From positions 1 to 50,094 of the forward strand of contig URXV01000010.1 of the NCBI GenBank assembly GCA_900551865.1: 50,094 nucleotides of DNA, given 5' to 3'. The stretch's first letter is position 1. Every line of letters begins with the position of its first letter. This DNA comes from an uncultured Rickettsiales bacterium. GTDB lineage: Bacteria; Pseudomonadota; Alphaproteobacteria; RF32; CAG-239. The notes under the pieces are model-generated. The model was given only the letters and a program-made list of their open reading frames with translations. It made no database searches and was not told the DNA's origin. Shown here one piece after another: positions 37,952-45,836 of the stretch. A program made the position numbers and the translations under genes.

Positions 37952-38794
37952 TTAGTATTCTTTTCCCGTGATGACCGCATTCGGGTACATTTGCAGATAA
38001 TCCGTAAGGTTTTTCAAAGAAGCTGCCGCCGCTGAAAAGCTTTCAATCATTGCCGCAATGCTTGCCGCGTTTTCCCCGACCATCAGGTCAAACGACTGTG
38101 CCGCTCCGCCGACGTTTTGCGCGGCATTGCCGAGTTCGGATACCATCTTGGCCGTATTGTTTTTGTTTTCTTTCAGGATATGGTCAAACGTATCCATTGT
38201 CGAATTCATGCGCTTAAGCAGCGGCGGGAGTTCTTTGTTAAGCGTTTGCGTAATGTTGTGAACGTCGCTGGCAATCTGTGTAATCGGCATAACCTGCAGG
38301 CTCTTGGAAATTTCCGAAAAAGGCGAACCGATAGTCGGAATTTCAAGTTCGTTTTTAGCCTGTTCGTGCAGGACGACTTTGGAATTCGGGAACATATCCA
38401 GCTCAATCAGCAGCTGTCCGGTAATGACTGAATTGATGGCCAGCTGCGCGCGCAGCCCGTCGCGGATAAACTTGTCCAGCCGTTCCTGCTCGTCATGCGT
38501 ATCCGTAATCAGCGACCGGCCGTTGTAGATTTTGGCATATACCGGAATCAGGAACTGCATCGTATGCAGGTTCGCCTGTAAGCGGATTTCCGAAACCTCG
38601 CCGATTTTAACTCCTTTAAACAGAACCGGCGCGCCGACGTCCAGCCCCTTGACCGATTCGTCAAAATACATGACAACCGTCGATTCGTCGTCCGAAAACT
38701 TCGATTTCAGAAAATAGGCAAACATCAGGAACATGGAAATCAGGCCGATGCTGACAAATAATCCGATTAATTTCATGTTAGGCTGTTTTATCAT
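37952..38794 (-). CDS. mlaD: MCE-domain substrate-binding protein MlaD-like (280 aa)
   Basis: An N-terminal membrane anchor (KLIGLFVSIGLISMFLMFAYFL) is followed by one MCE domain (VVMYFDESVKGLDVGAPVLFKGVKIGEVSEI with the family VxxGxPVxxxGvxvGxV pattern), and a C-terminal helical tail of about 110 residues. It would form the periplasmic hexamer that shuttles lipids. It has a PqiB/YebT-like insert (EQERLDKFIRDGLRAQLAINSVITGQLLIEL) that is standard for MCE domains. ATG 38794 overlaps the mlaF stop and has SD GAGGAAAA. The long tail with ASIAAMIESFSAAAASL is typical of the class. Confidence 0.9.
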   Translation of the reverse strand: MIKQPNMKLIGLFVSIGLISMFLMFAYFLKSKFSDDESTVVMYFDESVKGLDVGAPVLFKGVKIGEVSEIRLQANLHTMQFLIPVYAKIYNGRSLITDTHDEQERLDKFIRDGLRAQLAINSVITGQLLIELDMFPNSKVVLHEQAKNELEIPTIGSPFSEISKSLQVMPITQIASDVHNITQTLNKELPPLLKRMNSTMDTFDHILKENKNNTAKMVSELGNAAQNVGGAAQSFDLMVGENAASIAAMIESFSAAAASLKNLTDYLQMYPNAVITGKEY

Positions 38795-39542
38795 TATTTT
38801 TTCCTCTGGTTAAAAATTCATAAATGTCCGCATTCGGCGGGTTTTGCAAAAGGTCGTTCGGGTTTCCCCTGCCGGTAATGTTTTTGACGCTGCCGTCCAG
38901 AAAGATGGAGTTGGTGCCGATGGCAAAAATCGACTGCAGTTCGTGCGTAACGACGACAAACGTTGTGCCGAGGTTCTGGTTTAATTCCAGAATCAGGTCG
39001 TCCAGCCGTTTGGAGCTTATCGGGTCAAGCCCGGCCGACGGCTCGTCGCAATAGACGATTTTCGGGTCAAGCGCCAATGCGCGCGAAAGGGCGGCGCGTT
39101 TTTTCATGCCGCCGGAAATCTCCGACGGATAAAAGTCTTCAAAGCCGTACAGGCCGGTCAGCGCCAGTTTGTAACTGGCCAGTTCCGAAATCTCCTGCGG
39201 CGTGTACGGCGAATACAGTTCCAGCGCCATCGCGACGTTTTCCTTGAGCGTCATTGAAGAGAACAGCGCGCCGCTCTGATAAAGGACGCCGCAGTTTTTC
39301 ATAATTTCCGTTTTGCTGCGGCTGTCTGCGCCCGAAAAGTCTTTTCCGTCGATGAGCACTTCACCTTTGACCGGCGTTACCAGCCCGGTCAGAACCCGCA
39401 GCATACTGCTCTTGCCGCAGCCGCTGGCACCCATGATGATAAAAATGTCTTTTTCGTTGACGGAAAAGTTGATGTCGTCAAACAGGACAAAGTCGCCGTA
39501 AGCCACTTTCAGATTTTTGACGGCAATGATTTCCTTTGTCAT
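38778..39542 (-). CDS. mlaF: Mla-type ABC transporter ATPase (254 aa)
   Basis: ATPase of the MlaFEDB-like phospholipid transporter. Walker A GASGCGKSSML, signature ISGGMKKRAALSRAL (the GGMxKR form typical of MlaF), Walker B IVYCDEPSAGLDP, and switch VTHELQSIFAI. These residues distinguish it from lipoprotein and export ABC ATPases. The ATG at 39542 overlaps the mlaE stop; its own stop overlaps mlaD. It acts on the cytoplasmic face, driving lipid movement between membranes and so keeping outer-membrane asymmetry. Confidence 0.92.
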   Translation of the reverse strand: MTKEIIAVKNLKVAYGDFVLFDDINFSVNEKDIFIIMGASGCGKSSMLRVLTGLVTPVKGEVLIDGKDFSGADSRSKTEIMKNCGVLYQSGALFSSMTLKENVAMALELYSPYTPQEISELASYKLALTGLYGFEDFYPSEISGGMKKRAALSRALALDPKIVYCDEPSAGLDPISSKRLDDLILELNQNLGTTFVVVTHELQSIFAIGTNSIFLDGSVKNITGRGNPNDLLQNPPNADIYEFLTRGKNNDKTA

Positions 39543-40675
39543 ATTCCCATCTCCTCCAGAATAACCGTCAAAATTCCGGTTGCGATAATCATCCATACCA
39601 GCGCAGTTACAACGGCTCCCGTCGTCGCCTTGCCGACGCTGTCGGCGTCGCGTCCCGCGTTAAGCCCCTCGTAACAGCCGCACAGCGAGATAATAATTCC
39701 GTAAACGACGCTGTGCATCAGCCCGACCAGAATGTTTTTTAAACTCAGTGCCTTAATTGAATAATCAAAATAAGAGGATGAAGACAAATCCAGAAAACTG
39801 ACGCCGACAACCGCGCCGCCCAGAATGCCGAGCGCATCGGCCAGCAGGGTCAGAAACGGGATGGTAACAACCAGCGACACCAGGCGCGGCGTTACCAGAT
39901 AGTCGGAAATTTTAATGCCCAATGTTTTCAGCGCGTCAATTTCCTCGTTGACCTGCATCGTGCCGAGCGTGGCCGCATAGGATGAACCTGTGCGCCCCGC
40001 CATGATGATGCCGACCATAATCGCCGCCATAATGCGCGTCATGCCGAGCGCCACCATGCTGGCGACGTAAATGCCCGCGCCGAAGGTCCGCAGCTGCAAG
40101 GCGCCGACAAAAGCGAGAATCAATCCTACCAGAAAACTGACCAGCGCAATAATGCCGACGGCTTTGTAGCTGCAGTCGCCGAAAATAAACCAGAAGTCTT
40201 TGCGCCGCCAGATGGCTTGTCCCGAAAAAAAGCGTAGCAGTGACAGGTTTGTTTCGTGCACAAAACGCAGGGTGCTTTTGACCTGTTTGTAGATAATAAA
40301 GCTTTTGTTGCCAATCCGCTCAAGCAGTCCGCCATGAGGTGCCTCGTCTTTCGGCGGCCTGTTTTCTACCTTAAGCGCCAGCGTCAGCATATCCCGGATA
40401 TTTTGGGGCAGGCGGCTTAAATCCAAAGTAAGCCCTGCCGCTTGGATTTGCTTGGTCAGCCCGAACAGTTCTGCCGCCGGCAACGAGGCATAGGGCTGCC
40501 CTTCCGCGGTTTCGGCATAAATCTTTGTCTGGCCGCGTTCTTTCAGCTGTTGCAGGCTTGTCGAATCAAGGCCTGATGCGGTATTGTTCTTCAACTTTTC
40601 AAAAGAGCTGCTGTCTGGCTCTCCGTCAAGCAAAAGCACCAAATCCCCATTATTTTCTTTTAGCGTAACTGCCAT
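39539..40675 (-). CDS. mlaE: MlaE-type permease with N-terminal STAS-like region (378 aa)
   Basis: The C-terminal 250 residues are a MlaE permease: helices with IIALVSFLVGLILAFVGALQL, the hallmark GMTRIMAAIMVGIIMAGRTGSSYAATLGTM, then NEEIDALKTLGI and RLVSLVVTIPFLTLLADALGILGG. The N-terminal 110 residues (NGDLVLLLDGEPDSSSF, LTLDLSRLPQ) look like a shortened STAS/MlaB-like domain fused to the permease. A fusion would replace separate MlaB, which is absent here. ATG 40675 was chosen over the in-frame TTG. It is preceded by a two-copy repeat and follows the pfkB-like gene. Confidence 0.9.
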   Translation of the reverse strand: MAVTLKENNGDLVLLLDGEPDSSSFEKLKNNTASGLDSTSLQQLKERGQTKIYAETAEGQPYASLPAAELFGLTKQIQAAGLTLDLSRLPQNIRDMLTLALKVENRPPKDEAPHGGLLERIGNKSFIIYKQVKSTLRFVHETNLSLLRFFSGQAIWRRKDFWFIFGDCSYKAVGIIALVSFLVGLILAFVGALQLRTFGAGIYVASMVALGMTRIMAAIMVGIIMAGRTGSSYAATLGTMQVNEEIDALKTLGIKISDYLVTPRLVSLVVTIPFLTLLADALGILGGAVVGVSFLDLSSSSYFDYSIKALSLKNILVGLMHSVVYGIIISLCGCYEGLNAGRDADSVGKATTGAVVTALVWMIIATGILTVILEEMGI

Positions 40676-40727
40676 GTTTTCTTTTCCGTTTATTTTATTC
40701 AATCTTTCCGGCTTCGGCCGGTTTTGC

Positions 40728-40797
40728 CCAAGTTCCTGTTTTTTTTGTTTTTCCGGCTTTAGCCAAGTTCCTGTTCCTTTTTGTTTTGCCCGTTTTT
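40728..40797. repeat. Two-copy intergenic repeat, 35 bp, behind the PfkB-like gene
   Basis: CCAAGTTCCTGTT at 40728 and 40763, with diverged T-rich continuations. A third partial word (CGGCTTCGGCCGG) flanks it. Located between pfkB-like stop and mlaE. Confidence 0.6.
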
Positions 40798-40878
40798 TTC
40801 AGTTTTCTGTACCTCATCGCTCCAAACAGGCCGTTTCTTTTTGTCCGCGGTAAATTGGCTTCGGCCGTTTTTTCGTTT

Positions 40879-41736
40879 TCAGGCATTTTTCAAATTCGCC
40901 CGGCACACGTCAACAGCTGCTTGATTGGCCGCTTCGTGCGCTTCCTGTTGGGATGCTCCTTTCAGAACAGCCGCGGTGAACGTCCCGGCAAAGGCATTGC
41001 CTGCACCAAAAGCAAAAGCCTGCCTGATGCCGCTGTTTTTGACGACGGTAACGTCGTCGCCGTATATGCGGCTTTCCTTGGCCATATCAGTCAAAATCAA
41101 ATATTTGAGTCCGTAGTCCTCTTTAAGGCGGCGGCAGAAGTCGTCAGGGCTGCCGCTGATTTTCAGCATCGCCTTGAGCGTTTTCAGTTCGTCGGTATTG
41201 AGCTTGAGAATATTCGCTTTTGTCAGCAGTGTTTCAATCGTCTGCTTGTCGTAATATTCCTGCCTGATGTTAATGTCAAAGAACTTAAGGGCTTTTTCCG
41301 TCGCGCAGTCGATTAAGTCCAAAATCGTATTGCGGGAATATGGCTTCCGCAGCGCCAGCGTGCCGAAAAAAACGGCGTCGGCGTTTTTGATGCAGCTCTC
41401 TGCCGCTTCCGTATACGGAATATAGTCCCACGCCGCATTTTCCAGAATATGGGCCGTATGCCCGCCGCTCGGACTCCTGAAGATAAGAACCCTCCCGGTA
41501 GGATAGGGGGTAACAGCCAGCACGGGTTTTATTCCGAACTTATTAAGTTCCGCAACCACTTCGCGCCCGAGGTCGTCGGCGCCTATGGCGCTGATAAGGT
41601 GTCCGTCCGCACCTGACTTGACGGCATAATGCAGAAAATCTGCCGGTGCGCCGCCGAGCTTTCTGCTGTCGGGCAGGATATCCGATACAATTTCTCCGAT
41701 GGCAGCCACTTGTGGCTTTTTTGTTTTTCCGGTCAT
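40879..41736 (-). CDS. PfkB-family sugar kinase-like protein with Asp to Asn change (285 aa)
   Basis: Ribokinase fold: AAIGEIVSDILPD and KLGGAPADFLHYAVKSGADGHLISAIGADDLGRE are the N-terminal PfkB signature (GGAPANxA type). The C-terminal signature normally reads GAGDAF with the catalytic base Asp; here it is AFAFGAGNAFAGTFTAAVLKGA, with an AAT codon, so the base is Asn. The rest is intact (285 residues, like fructokinases). The protein may be inactive or have reduced activity, and could act as a binding or regulatory protein. Upstream is GT39, downstream mlaE, all in one direction; the SD is AGAGGCGCT. Confidence 0.88.
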   Translation of the reverse strand: MTGKTKKPQVAAIGEIVSDILPDSRKLGGAPADFLHYAVKSGADGHLISAIGADDLGREVVAELNKFGIKPVLAVTPYPTGRVLIFRSPSGGHTAHILENAAWDYIPYTEAAESCIKNADAVFFGTLALRKPYSRNTILDLIDCATEKALKFFDINIRQEYYDKQTIETLLTKANILKLNTDELKTLKAMLKISGSPDDFCRRLKEDYGLKYLILTDMAKESRIYGDDVTVVKNSGIRQAFAFGAGNAFAGTFTAAVLKGASQQEAHEAANQAAVDVCRANLKNA

Positions 41737-41795
41737 AGCGCCTCTTGTTAAAAATTAAAATTTAGTTAATACGATAATCTTGTTTTTTCATAGAG

Positions 41796-43352
41796 TCAAT
41801 GCCGTTCATATTTGTTCAACCGCAAATCAAGGCTTTCTTTTAATAACTGCCTGACATGTACCGCGTCCAGTTTGCACAGGTCCGTACCGTGGCTGATGCG
41901 GTAGGCGGACTTATAGTTTAAACAGTCTTTGTTGTTGCGCATCTGCCCATAGCTTGAGAGGGTAAACGTAACCTCATCGGGTTCTCTGTTGTAAAGCGCG
42001 ATGTTTGTCATCACCGACGGGCGGCGCAGGATTTCCCCGTCAGCGCCGACAATCGCCAGACACGTATGTTCGGGCAGGTAATATTCGCAAAACAGGTTGT
42101 TGTTGTCAAACGCAAGAATGGGCTTGTCTTTGGGAACAAAGGCCTTGATGTCATGCGCCAGATTGTAAAAGCCCCGGTCAAAAAATGCTGCCTTGAAATC
42201 ACCGTATGTGCCCGCAAAACCGAGCACTGCGATAATAATGAAGCCTCTGGGCAAAAAGGAGCTTTTTGCCAGCACCGCCGCACCGGCGGCATACCATATC
42301 AGTGAAAAAATATACATATAACGGGCTGTAACCATCGGCCGCACCGTAACGGACAGCAGGATAAGCAGCAGATATGTCGCCAGCACCGTTCCCGCCGCCG
42401 CGGAAAACAGTCTGCCGTATCCGTCCGTTTCCGCCATTTTGCCGCCGGTTATGTTCATCAGGCCGCATATGACGATAAAAGTCAGGGATGTTGCGGCAAG
42501 GGTTGTGACAATAAAAAACGGAGATTGCCAGATTTCTGCCGCCGGCGGAGTTGTGAAAAATTGCGCGCTGACCCGGACAAAATCCATTGTAACATACCAG
42601 TTCCGGCTGATTTCCCCGCCGGTTGCGAGCGGTACAACCAGCCATGGTGCGAACAGCAGCGCCGCGGCTCCGGCTATCGTCAGAAAAGGCTTGAGCTGTT
42701 CAAAACGCCGTGCCCGCAGAATGTTTGCCAGCAGAAAAAGATACAGAAACATCAGCCATAAGGCACAGTAATAATGGGAATACAAAGCCAAAACCGTCGC
42801 CGCTCCGAACTTAACGTAATCGCGCGGCTCCGGCTGTTCCGAAACCCGCAGGCCATAGACCAGTGCCGCCAGCATTAAAAACGCCGACAGCATGTAAGTC
42901 CGAACTTCAAACGCCAGCCACAGCGATTGAGGCATCAGCAGCATCAGAGCCGCCAGCCATAACGCCGTCTTGTCGCCGTAGTCTTTTCGCACTTCCGTTA
43001 CGGCAAAAAGCTGTGCCGCAAGCAACAGGATATATGAGGCGAAATGGGCTCCCCATATCTCGTATTCTTTCGGAAACAGCGCCAAAATCCCTTTCAGGTA
43101 AAGGTAATAGAGCGGCGGCTTGGAATCTTCGGTTAAAAGCAAATGGAACATCTCGCTCAGGCTGTCTTTAGCCATCAGAACCGAGTATATTTCGTCAGTC
43201 CATAAGTTCAGGTTGTTGATAAGCAGGCCGTAAAGCGCTGCCGTTATGCCGATGAGCAGGCAGGCTTTGCCGGCGAAACTGTGCCGGATTGTTGCCGAAA
43301 CGAGTGCAATATATGCGGAAACGTGTGGAAACTTTGTCAAAAAAAGACGCAT
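41796..43352 (-). CDS. GT39/ArnT-like membrane glycosyltransferase (518 aa)
   Basis: Polytopic membrane protein with about eleven hydrophobic segments and the family mark NLWTDEIYSVLMAKDS, in which the first periplasmic loop holds the catalytic Asp-Glu, as in dolichyl- or undecaprenyl-phosphate sugar transferases (PMT/ArnT fold). Next loop LLTEDSKPPLYYLYLKG is also typical. The last 130 residues form a soluble periplasmic part (ILAFDNNNLFCEYYLPEHTC). It would move a sugar from a lipid carrier to lipid or protein outside the membrane; the acceptor is unknown. ATG 43352 was used. First gene of the operon that includes the Mla genes. Confidence 0.85.
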   Translation of the reverse strand: MRLFLTKFPHVSAYIALVSATIRHSFAGKACLLIGITAALYGLLINNLNLWTDEIYSVLMAKDSLSEMFHLLLTEDSKPPLYYLYLKGILALFPKEYEIWGAHFASYILLLAAQLFAVTEVRKDYGDKTALWLAALMLLMPQSLWLAFEVRTYMLSAFLMLAALVYGLRVSEQPEPRDYVKFGAATVLALYSHYYCALWLMFLYLFLLANILRARRFEQLKPFLTIAGAAALLFAPWLVVPLATGGEISRNWYVTMDFVRVSAQFFTTPPAAEIWQSPFFIVTTLAATSLTFIVICGLMNITGGKMAETDGYGRLFSAAAGTVLATYLLLILLSVTVRPMVTARYMYIFSLIWYAAGAAVLAKSSFLPRGFIIIAVLGFAGTYGDFKAAFFDRGFYNLAHDIKAFVPKDKPILAFDNNNLFCEYYLPEHTCLAIVGADGEILRRPSVMTNIALYNREPDEVTFTLSSYGQMRNNKDCLNYKSAYRISHGTDLCKLDAVHVRQLLKESLDLRLNKYERH

Positions 43353-43524
43353 AATCAACTGCTTTCATTGTTAAACTTAAGCCGAGTATAAAACATTTTC
43401 CGCCTTGAAGTCAACCGCTGCTCCATACCTGTAAACAGCTATTCTCCACACTCAGGAAAAACGTAAAGAACCCCGTTTATTGCGTTGCAGTAAGGGAACC
43501 TTCTCTCTGATTATAAAAGAAACC

Positions 43525-43627
43525 CCTCCCGGATTATAGAAAGCGCCTCCCATATGCCGCAACCGTCTTGCAGAAAGAACTGTTCTGCACCCTCCCGGAT
43601 TATAGAAAGCGCCGTCCATATGCCGGT
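43525..43627. repeat. Two-copy repeat, 66-bp period, behind atpC
   Basis: CCTCCCGGATTATAGAAAGC followed by GCC, two or three changed bases and CCATATGCCG; copies begin at 43525 and 43591. About 35 of each 66 bp are conserved. Confidence 0.8.
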
Positions 43628-43637
43628 ACGGCGCTTT
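43606..43637 (-). terminator. Terminator of the atp operon
   Basis: AAAGCGCCGT / ACGGCGCTTT (10 bp, loop 12 nt); tail on the minus strand is CTATAATC, short of T. One arm lies in the right copy of the 66-bp repeat. Confidence 0.55.
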
Positions 43638-43725
43638 TCCCTCCCTGAATATTCAGGAAACTTTGGTCTGGCAAATCCGTTTTTGCCGCTTCAGACCGTT
43701 TCAATTGAGACCAAACGCAAGCCGG

Positions 43726-44094
43726 TTATTTTTTCCCGTTTTCTTTTTCAAAATAGCTGATAAGCCATTCATAAAACGGATTGGCAAACTCTTCGTTCAG
43801 TGCCCGCGCTTTTTCAAGGCTGAGCTCTTTTTTGGCAAACGCCGCCTCAGTCAAAATCGTGCAGGCATCTTCCCTGATGTCAGCCGAACCTCCGGAAATC
43901 AGCCATTCCTCGTCTGTTTCGCCTCGTTCGTCCAAAATCCTGACCGCCCCCATGTCCAGAGCCATCAAAGTCGGCGCCCGCCCTTGGATAACCGTAAGCG
44001 GCATATCGTCCGCCGGCAGCACAACCCGATAAACTTTTTGGCTGAGCACAAGCTTTTCCGGCATATAGATTTTTAAGTCGATATTTGCTGCCAT
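43726..44094 (-). CDS. atpC: ATP synthase epsilon subunit (122 aa)
   Basis: F1 central stalk subunit that controls ATPase activity. N-terminal beta sandwich with LKIYMPEKLVLSQKVYRVVLP and GRAPTLMALDMGAVRI, then WLISGGSADIREDACTILTEAA. The C-terminal helical hairpin (LSLEKARALNEEFANPFYEW) is shorter than in E. coli, as usual in alphaproteobacteria. It starts 3 nt after the atpD stop and is the last gene of the F1 operon, followed by a terminator and a tandem repeat. Confidence 0.93.
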   Translation of the reverse strand: MAANIDLKIYMPEKLVLSQKVYRVVLPADDMPLTVIQGRAPTLMALDMGAVRILDERGETDEEWLISGGSADIREDACTILTEAAFAKKELSLEKARALNEEFANPFYEWLISYFEKENGKK

Positions 44095-44097
44095 GGC

Positions 44098-45633
44098 TTA
44101 TGCTGCGCCTTTCATCTGTTCGGCCTTTTCCAGCACTTCTTCTATCGTTCCGACCATATAAAAGGCCTGTTCGGGAATGTCGTCGTACTTGCCTTCCAAA
44201 ATGCCCTTAAAGCCTTTAACAGTGTCTTCCAGATTGACAAAGCGGCCTTTCTTGCCGGTAAAGACCTCGGCGACATGGAACGGCTGCGACAGGAATTTCT
44301 GAATTTTGCGGGCTCGCGAAACTACCATCCGGTCGTCGTCGGATAATTCGTCCATGCCCAGGATGGCGATAATGTCCTGCAAAGAACTGTATTTCTGCAA
44401 AATCTCCTGTACGCCGCGCGCCACGTTGTAATGCTCCTCGCCCACAATGTCGGGATTTAAAATCCGGCTGGTTGAATCAAGCGGGTCAACCGCCGGATAA
44501 ATGCCGAGCTCGGAGATTTTTCGCGACAGAACCGTCGTGGCGTCCAGATGGGCGAAAGTCGTCGCCGGTGCCGGGTCGGTCAGGTCGTCGGCCGGGACGT
44601 AAACCGCCTGTACTGAAGTAATGGAACCGTTTTTCGTCGAGGTAATGCGTTCCTGCATGGAACCCATGTCCGTGCCGAGTGTAGGCTGGTAGCCCACGGC
44701 GGACGGAATGCGTCCCAGCAGCGCCGAAACTTCTGACCCCGCCTGCGTAAAGCGGAAAATGTTGTCAACAAAGAACAACACGTCCTGATGTTCCACATCG
44801 CGGAAATATTCCGCCTCGGTCAGCCCGGTCAGAGCCACGCGGGCACGCGCTCCCGGCGGTTCGTTCATCTGGCCGTAAACCAGAACTGTCTTGGACTTAT
44901 CGCCTTCAAGGTCGATAACGCCGGATTCTATCATTTCATGGTACAAATCGTTACCCTCGCGCGTCCGCTCGCCGACGCCCGCGAAAACCGAATAGCCGCC
45001 GTGCCCTTTGGCGATGTTGTTAATCAGTTCCATAATTAACACCGTCTTGCCGACGCCAGCGCCGCCAAACAAGCCGATTTTTCCGCCTTTGGAATACGGT
45101 TCGAGCAGGTCGATGACCTTAATGCCGGTAACAAAGATTTCCGGGTCTGTCGACTGGTCGATAAATTCCGGCGCCTCGCGGTGAATCGGCATATACTCCT
45201 TGGTGTTGATTTTGCCGCGCCCGTCAACTTCGTTGCCGACAACATTGATAATGCGTCCCAGAAGCTCCGGGCCAACCGGAACCGTAATAGGCTTTTCCGT
45301 GTTGTAAACCTTAATGCCGCGGCTCATGCCGTCCGTGGTATCCATCGCAATCGTGCGGACGATATTTTCGCCGAGGTGCTGCTCTACTTCCAGCACCAGC
45401 CGCCGCCCGCCGACTTCGCATTCCAGCGCGCTTAAGATTGGCGGCAGAACCTTGACGTTTTGAAATTTGACGTCAACAACCGCCCCCATAACCTGATAAA
45501 TTTCGCCGAGTTTGTCCGAACCCTCCAGTTCCTTTATCTTTTGGCGCAGTTCGTCCAGACGCAAATCCGCCTCTTTTTTGAGGTCTTGCATTTCCGCTTT
45601 TTCTTCAGCTTCTTTTTTCTTTCTTGCCACCAT
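44098..45633 (-). CDS. atpD: ATP synthase beta subunit with N-terminal charged extension (511 aa)
   Basis: Catalytic F1 subunit. Walker A GGAGVGKTVLIMELIN, VFAGVGERTREGNDLYHEM, ALTGLTEAEYFRDVE, and the DELSDDDR region are all present. The usual beginning of AtpD (KGKIxQVxGxVVDVKF) corresponds to KLGEIYQVMGAVVDVKF at residue 41, so about 40 extra residues precede it: MVARKKKEAEEKAEMQDLKK and further Lys/Glu/Leu heptads, a probable coiled coil. ATG 45633 was chosen (AGGAG 11 nt upstream). The frame stays open 40 codons further, but that part is read from an intergenic tandem repeat. The extension is unusual and its role unknown. Confidence 0.9.
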   Translation of the reverse strand: MVARKKKEAEEKAEMQDLKKEADLRLDELRQKIKELEGSDKLGEIYQVMGAVVDVKFQNVKVLPPILSALECEVGGRRLVLEVEQHLGENIVRTIAMDTTDGMSRGIKVYNTEKPITVPVGPELLGRIINVVGNEVDGRGKINTKEYMPIHREAPEFIDQSTDPEIFVTGIKVIDLLEPYSKGGKIGLFGGAGVGKTVLIMELINNIAKGHGGYSVFAGVGERTREGNDLYHEMIESGVIDLEGDKSKTVLVYGQMNEPPGARARVALTGLTEAEYFRDVEHQDVLFFVDNIFRFTQAGSEVSALLGRIPSAVGYQPTLGTDMGSMQERITSTKNGSITSVQAVYVPADDLTDPAPATTFAHLDATTVLSRKISELGIYPAVDPLDSTSRILNPDIVGEEHYNVARGVQEILQKYSSLQDIIAILGMDELSDDDRMVVSRARKIQKFLSQPFHVAEVFTGKKGRFVNLEDTVKGFKGILEGKYDDIPEQAFYMVGTIEEVLEKAEQMKGAA

Positions 45634-45680
45634 CTCTTTTTTTACTCCTAATGTTTCTCCGCATAAAAGCGCCTTTTTCG

Positions 45681-45836
45681 CTGTTACATCGCCGCTGCTT
45701 GGGCGGCATTCCTCTGTCACATCGCCTCTGTTCGGGCGACATTTCGCTGTCATATTGCCTCGCCCGGCGACATTCCCCTGTTACATCGCTTCTGCCCGGC
45801 GACATTCCTCTGTTACATCGCTTCTGCTCCGGCGAC
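45681..45836. repeat. Five-copy tandem repeat (31-33 bp) made from the atpG 3' end
   Basis: Copies at 45681, 45714, 45747, 45778 and 45810 without gaps. On the minus strand the unit is GCAGAAGCGATGTAACAG plus about 14 bp. The rightmost copy is the end of atpG (VAGAEAM-stop); the other four lie between atpG and atpD and keep the stop codon or a changed form of it. Confidence 0.92.

Larger units (their letters stand above)
43353..43725. other. Gene-free stretch between atpC and the GT39 gene
   Basis: About 370 bp holding the atp terminator, a two-copy 66-bp repeat and three TATAAT words (around 43,513, 43,534 and 43,600 on the minus strand) of which one may be the -10 of the GT39 operon. No coding frame supported. 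Confidence 0.55.

Noticed and set aside
40695..40886. 63-codon Lys-rich frame between the PfkB-like gene and mlaE
   Set aside because: It is a translation of the two-copy intergenic repeat and has no supporting SD.
45634..45753. Upstream start of atpD giving 551 residues
   Set aside because: The added codons are read from the atpG-derived tandem repeat and have no SD of good spacing.
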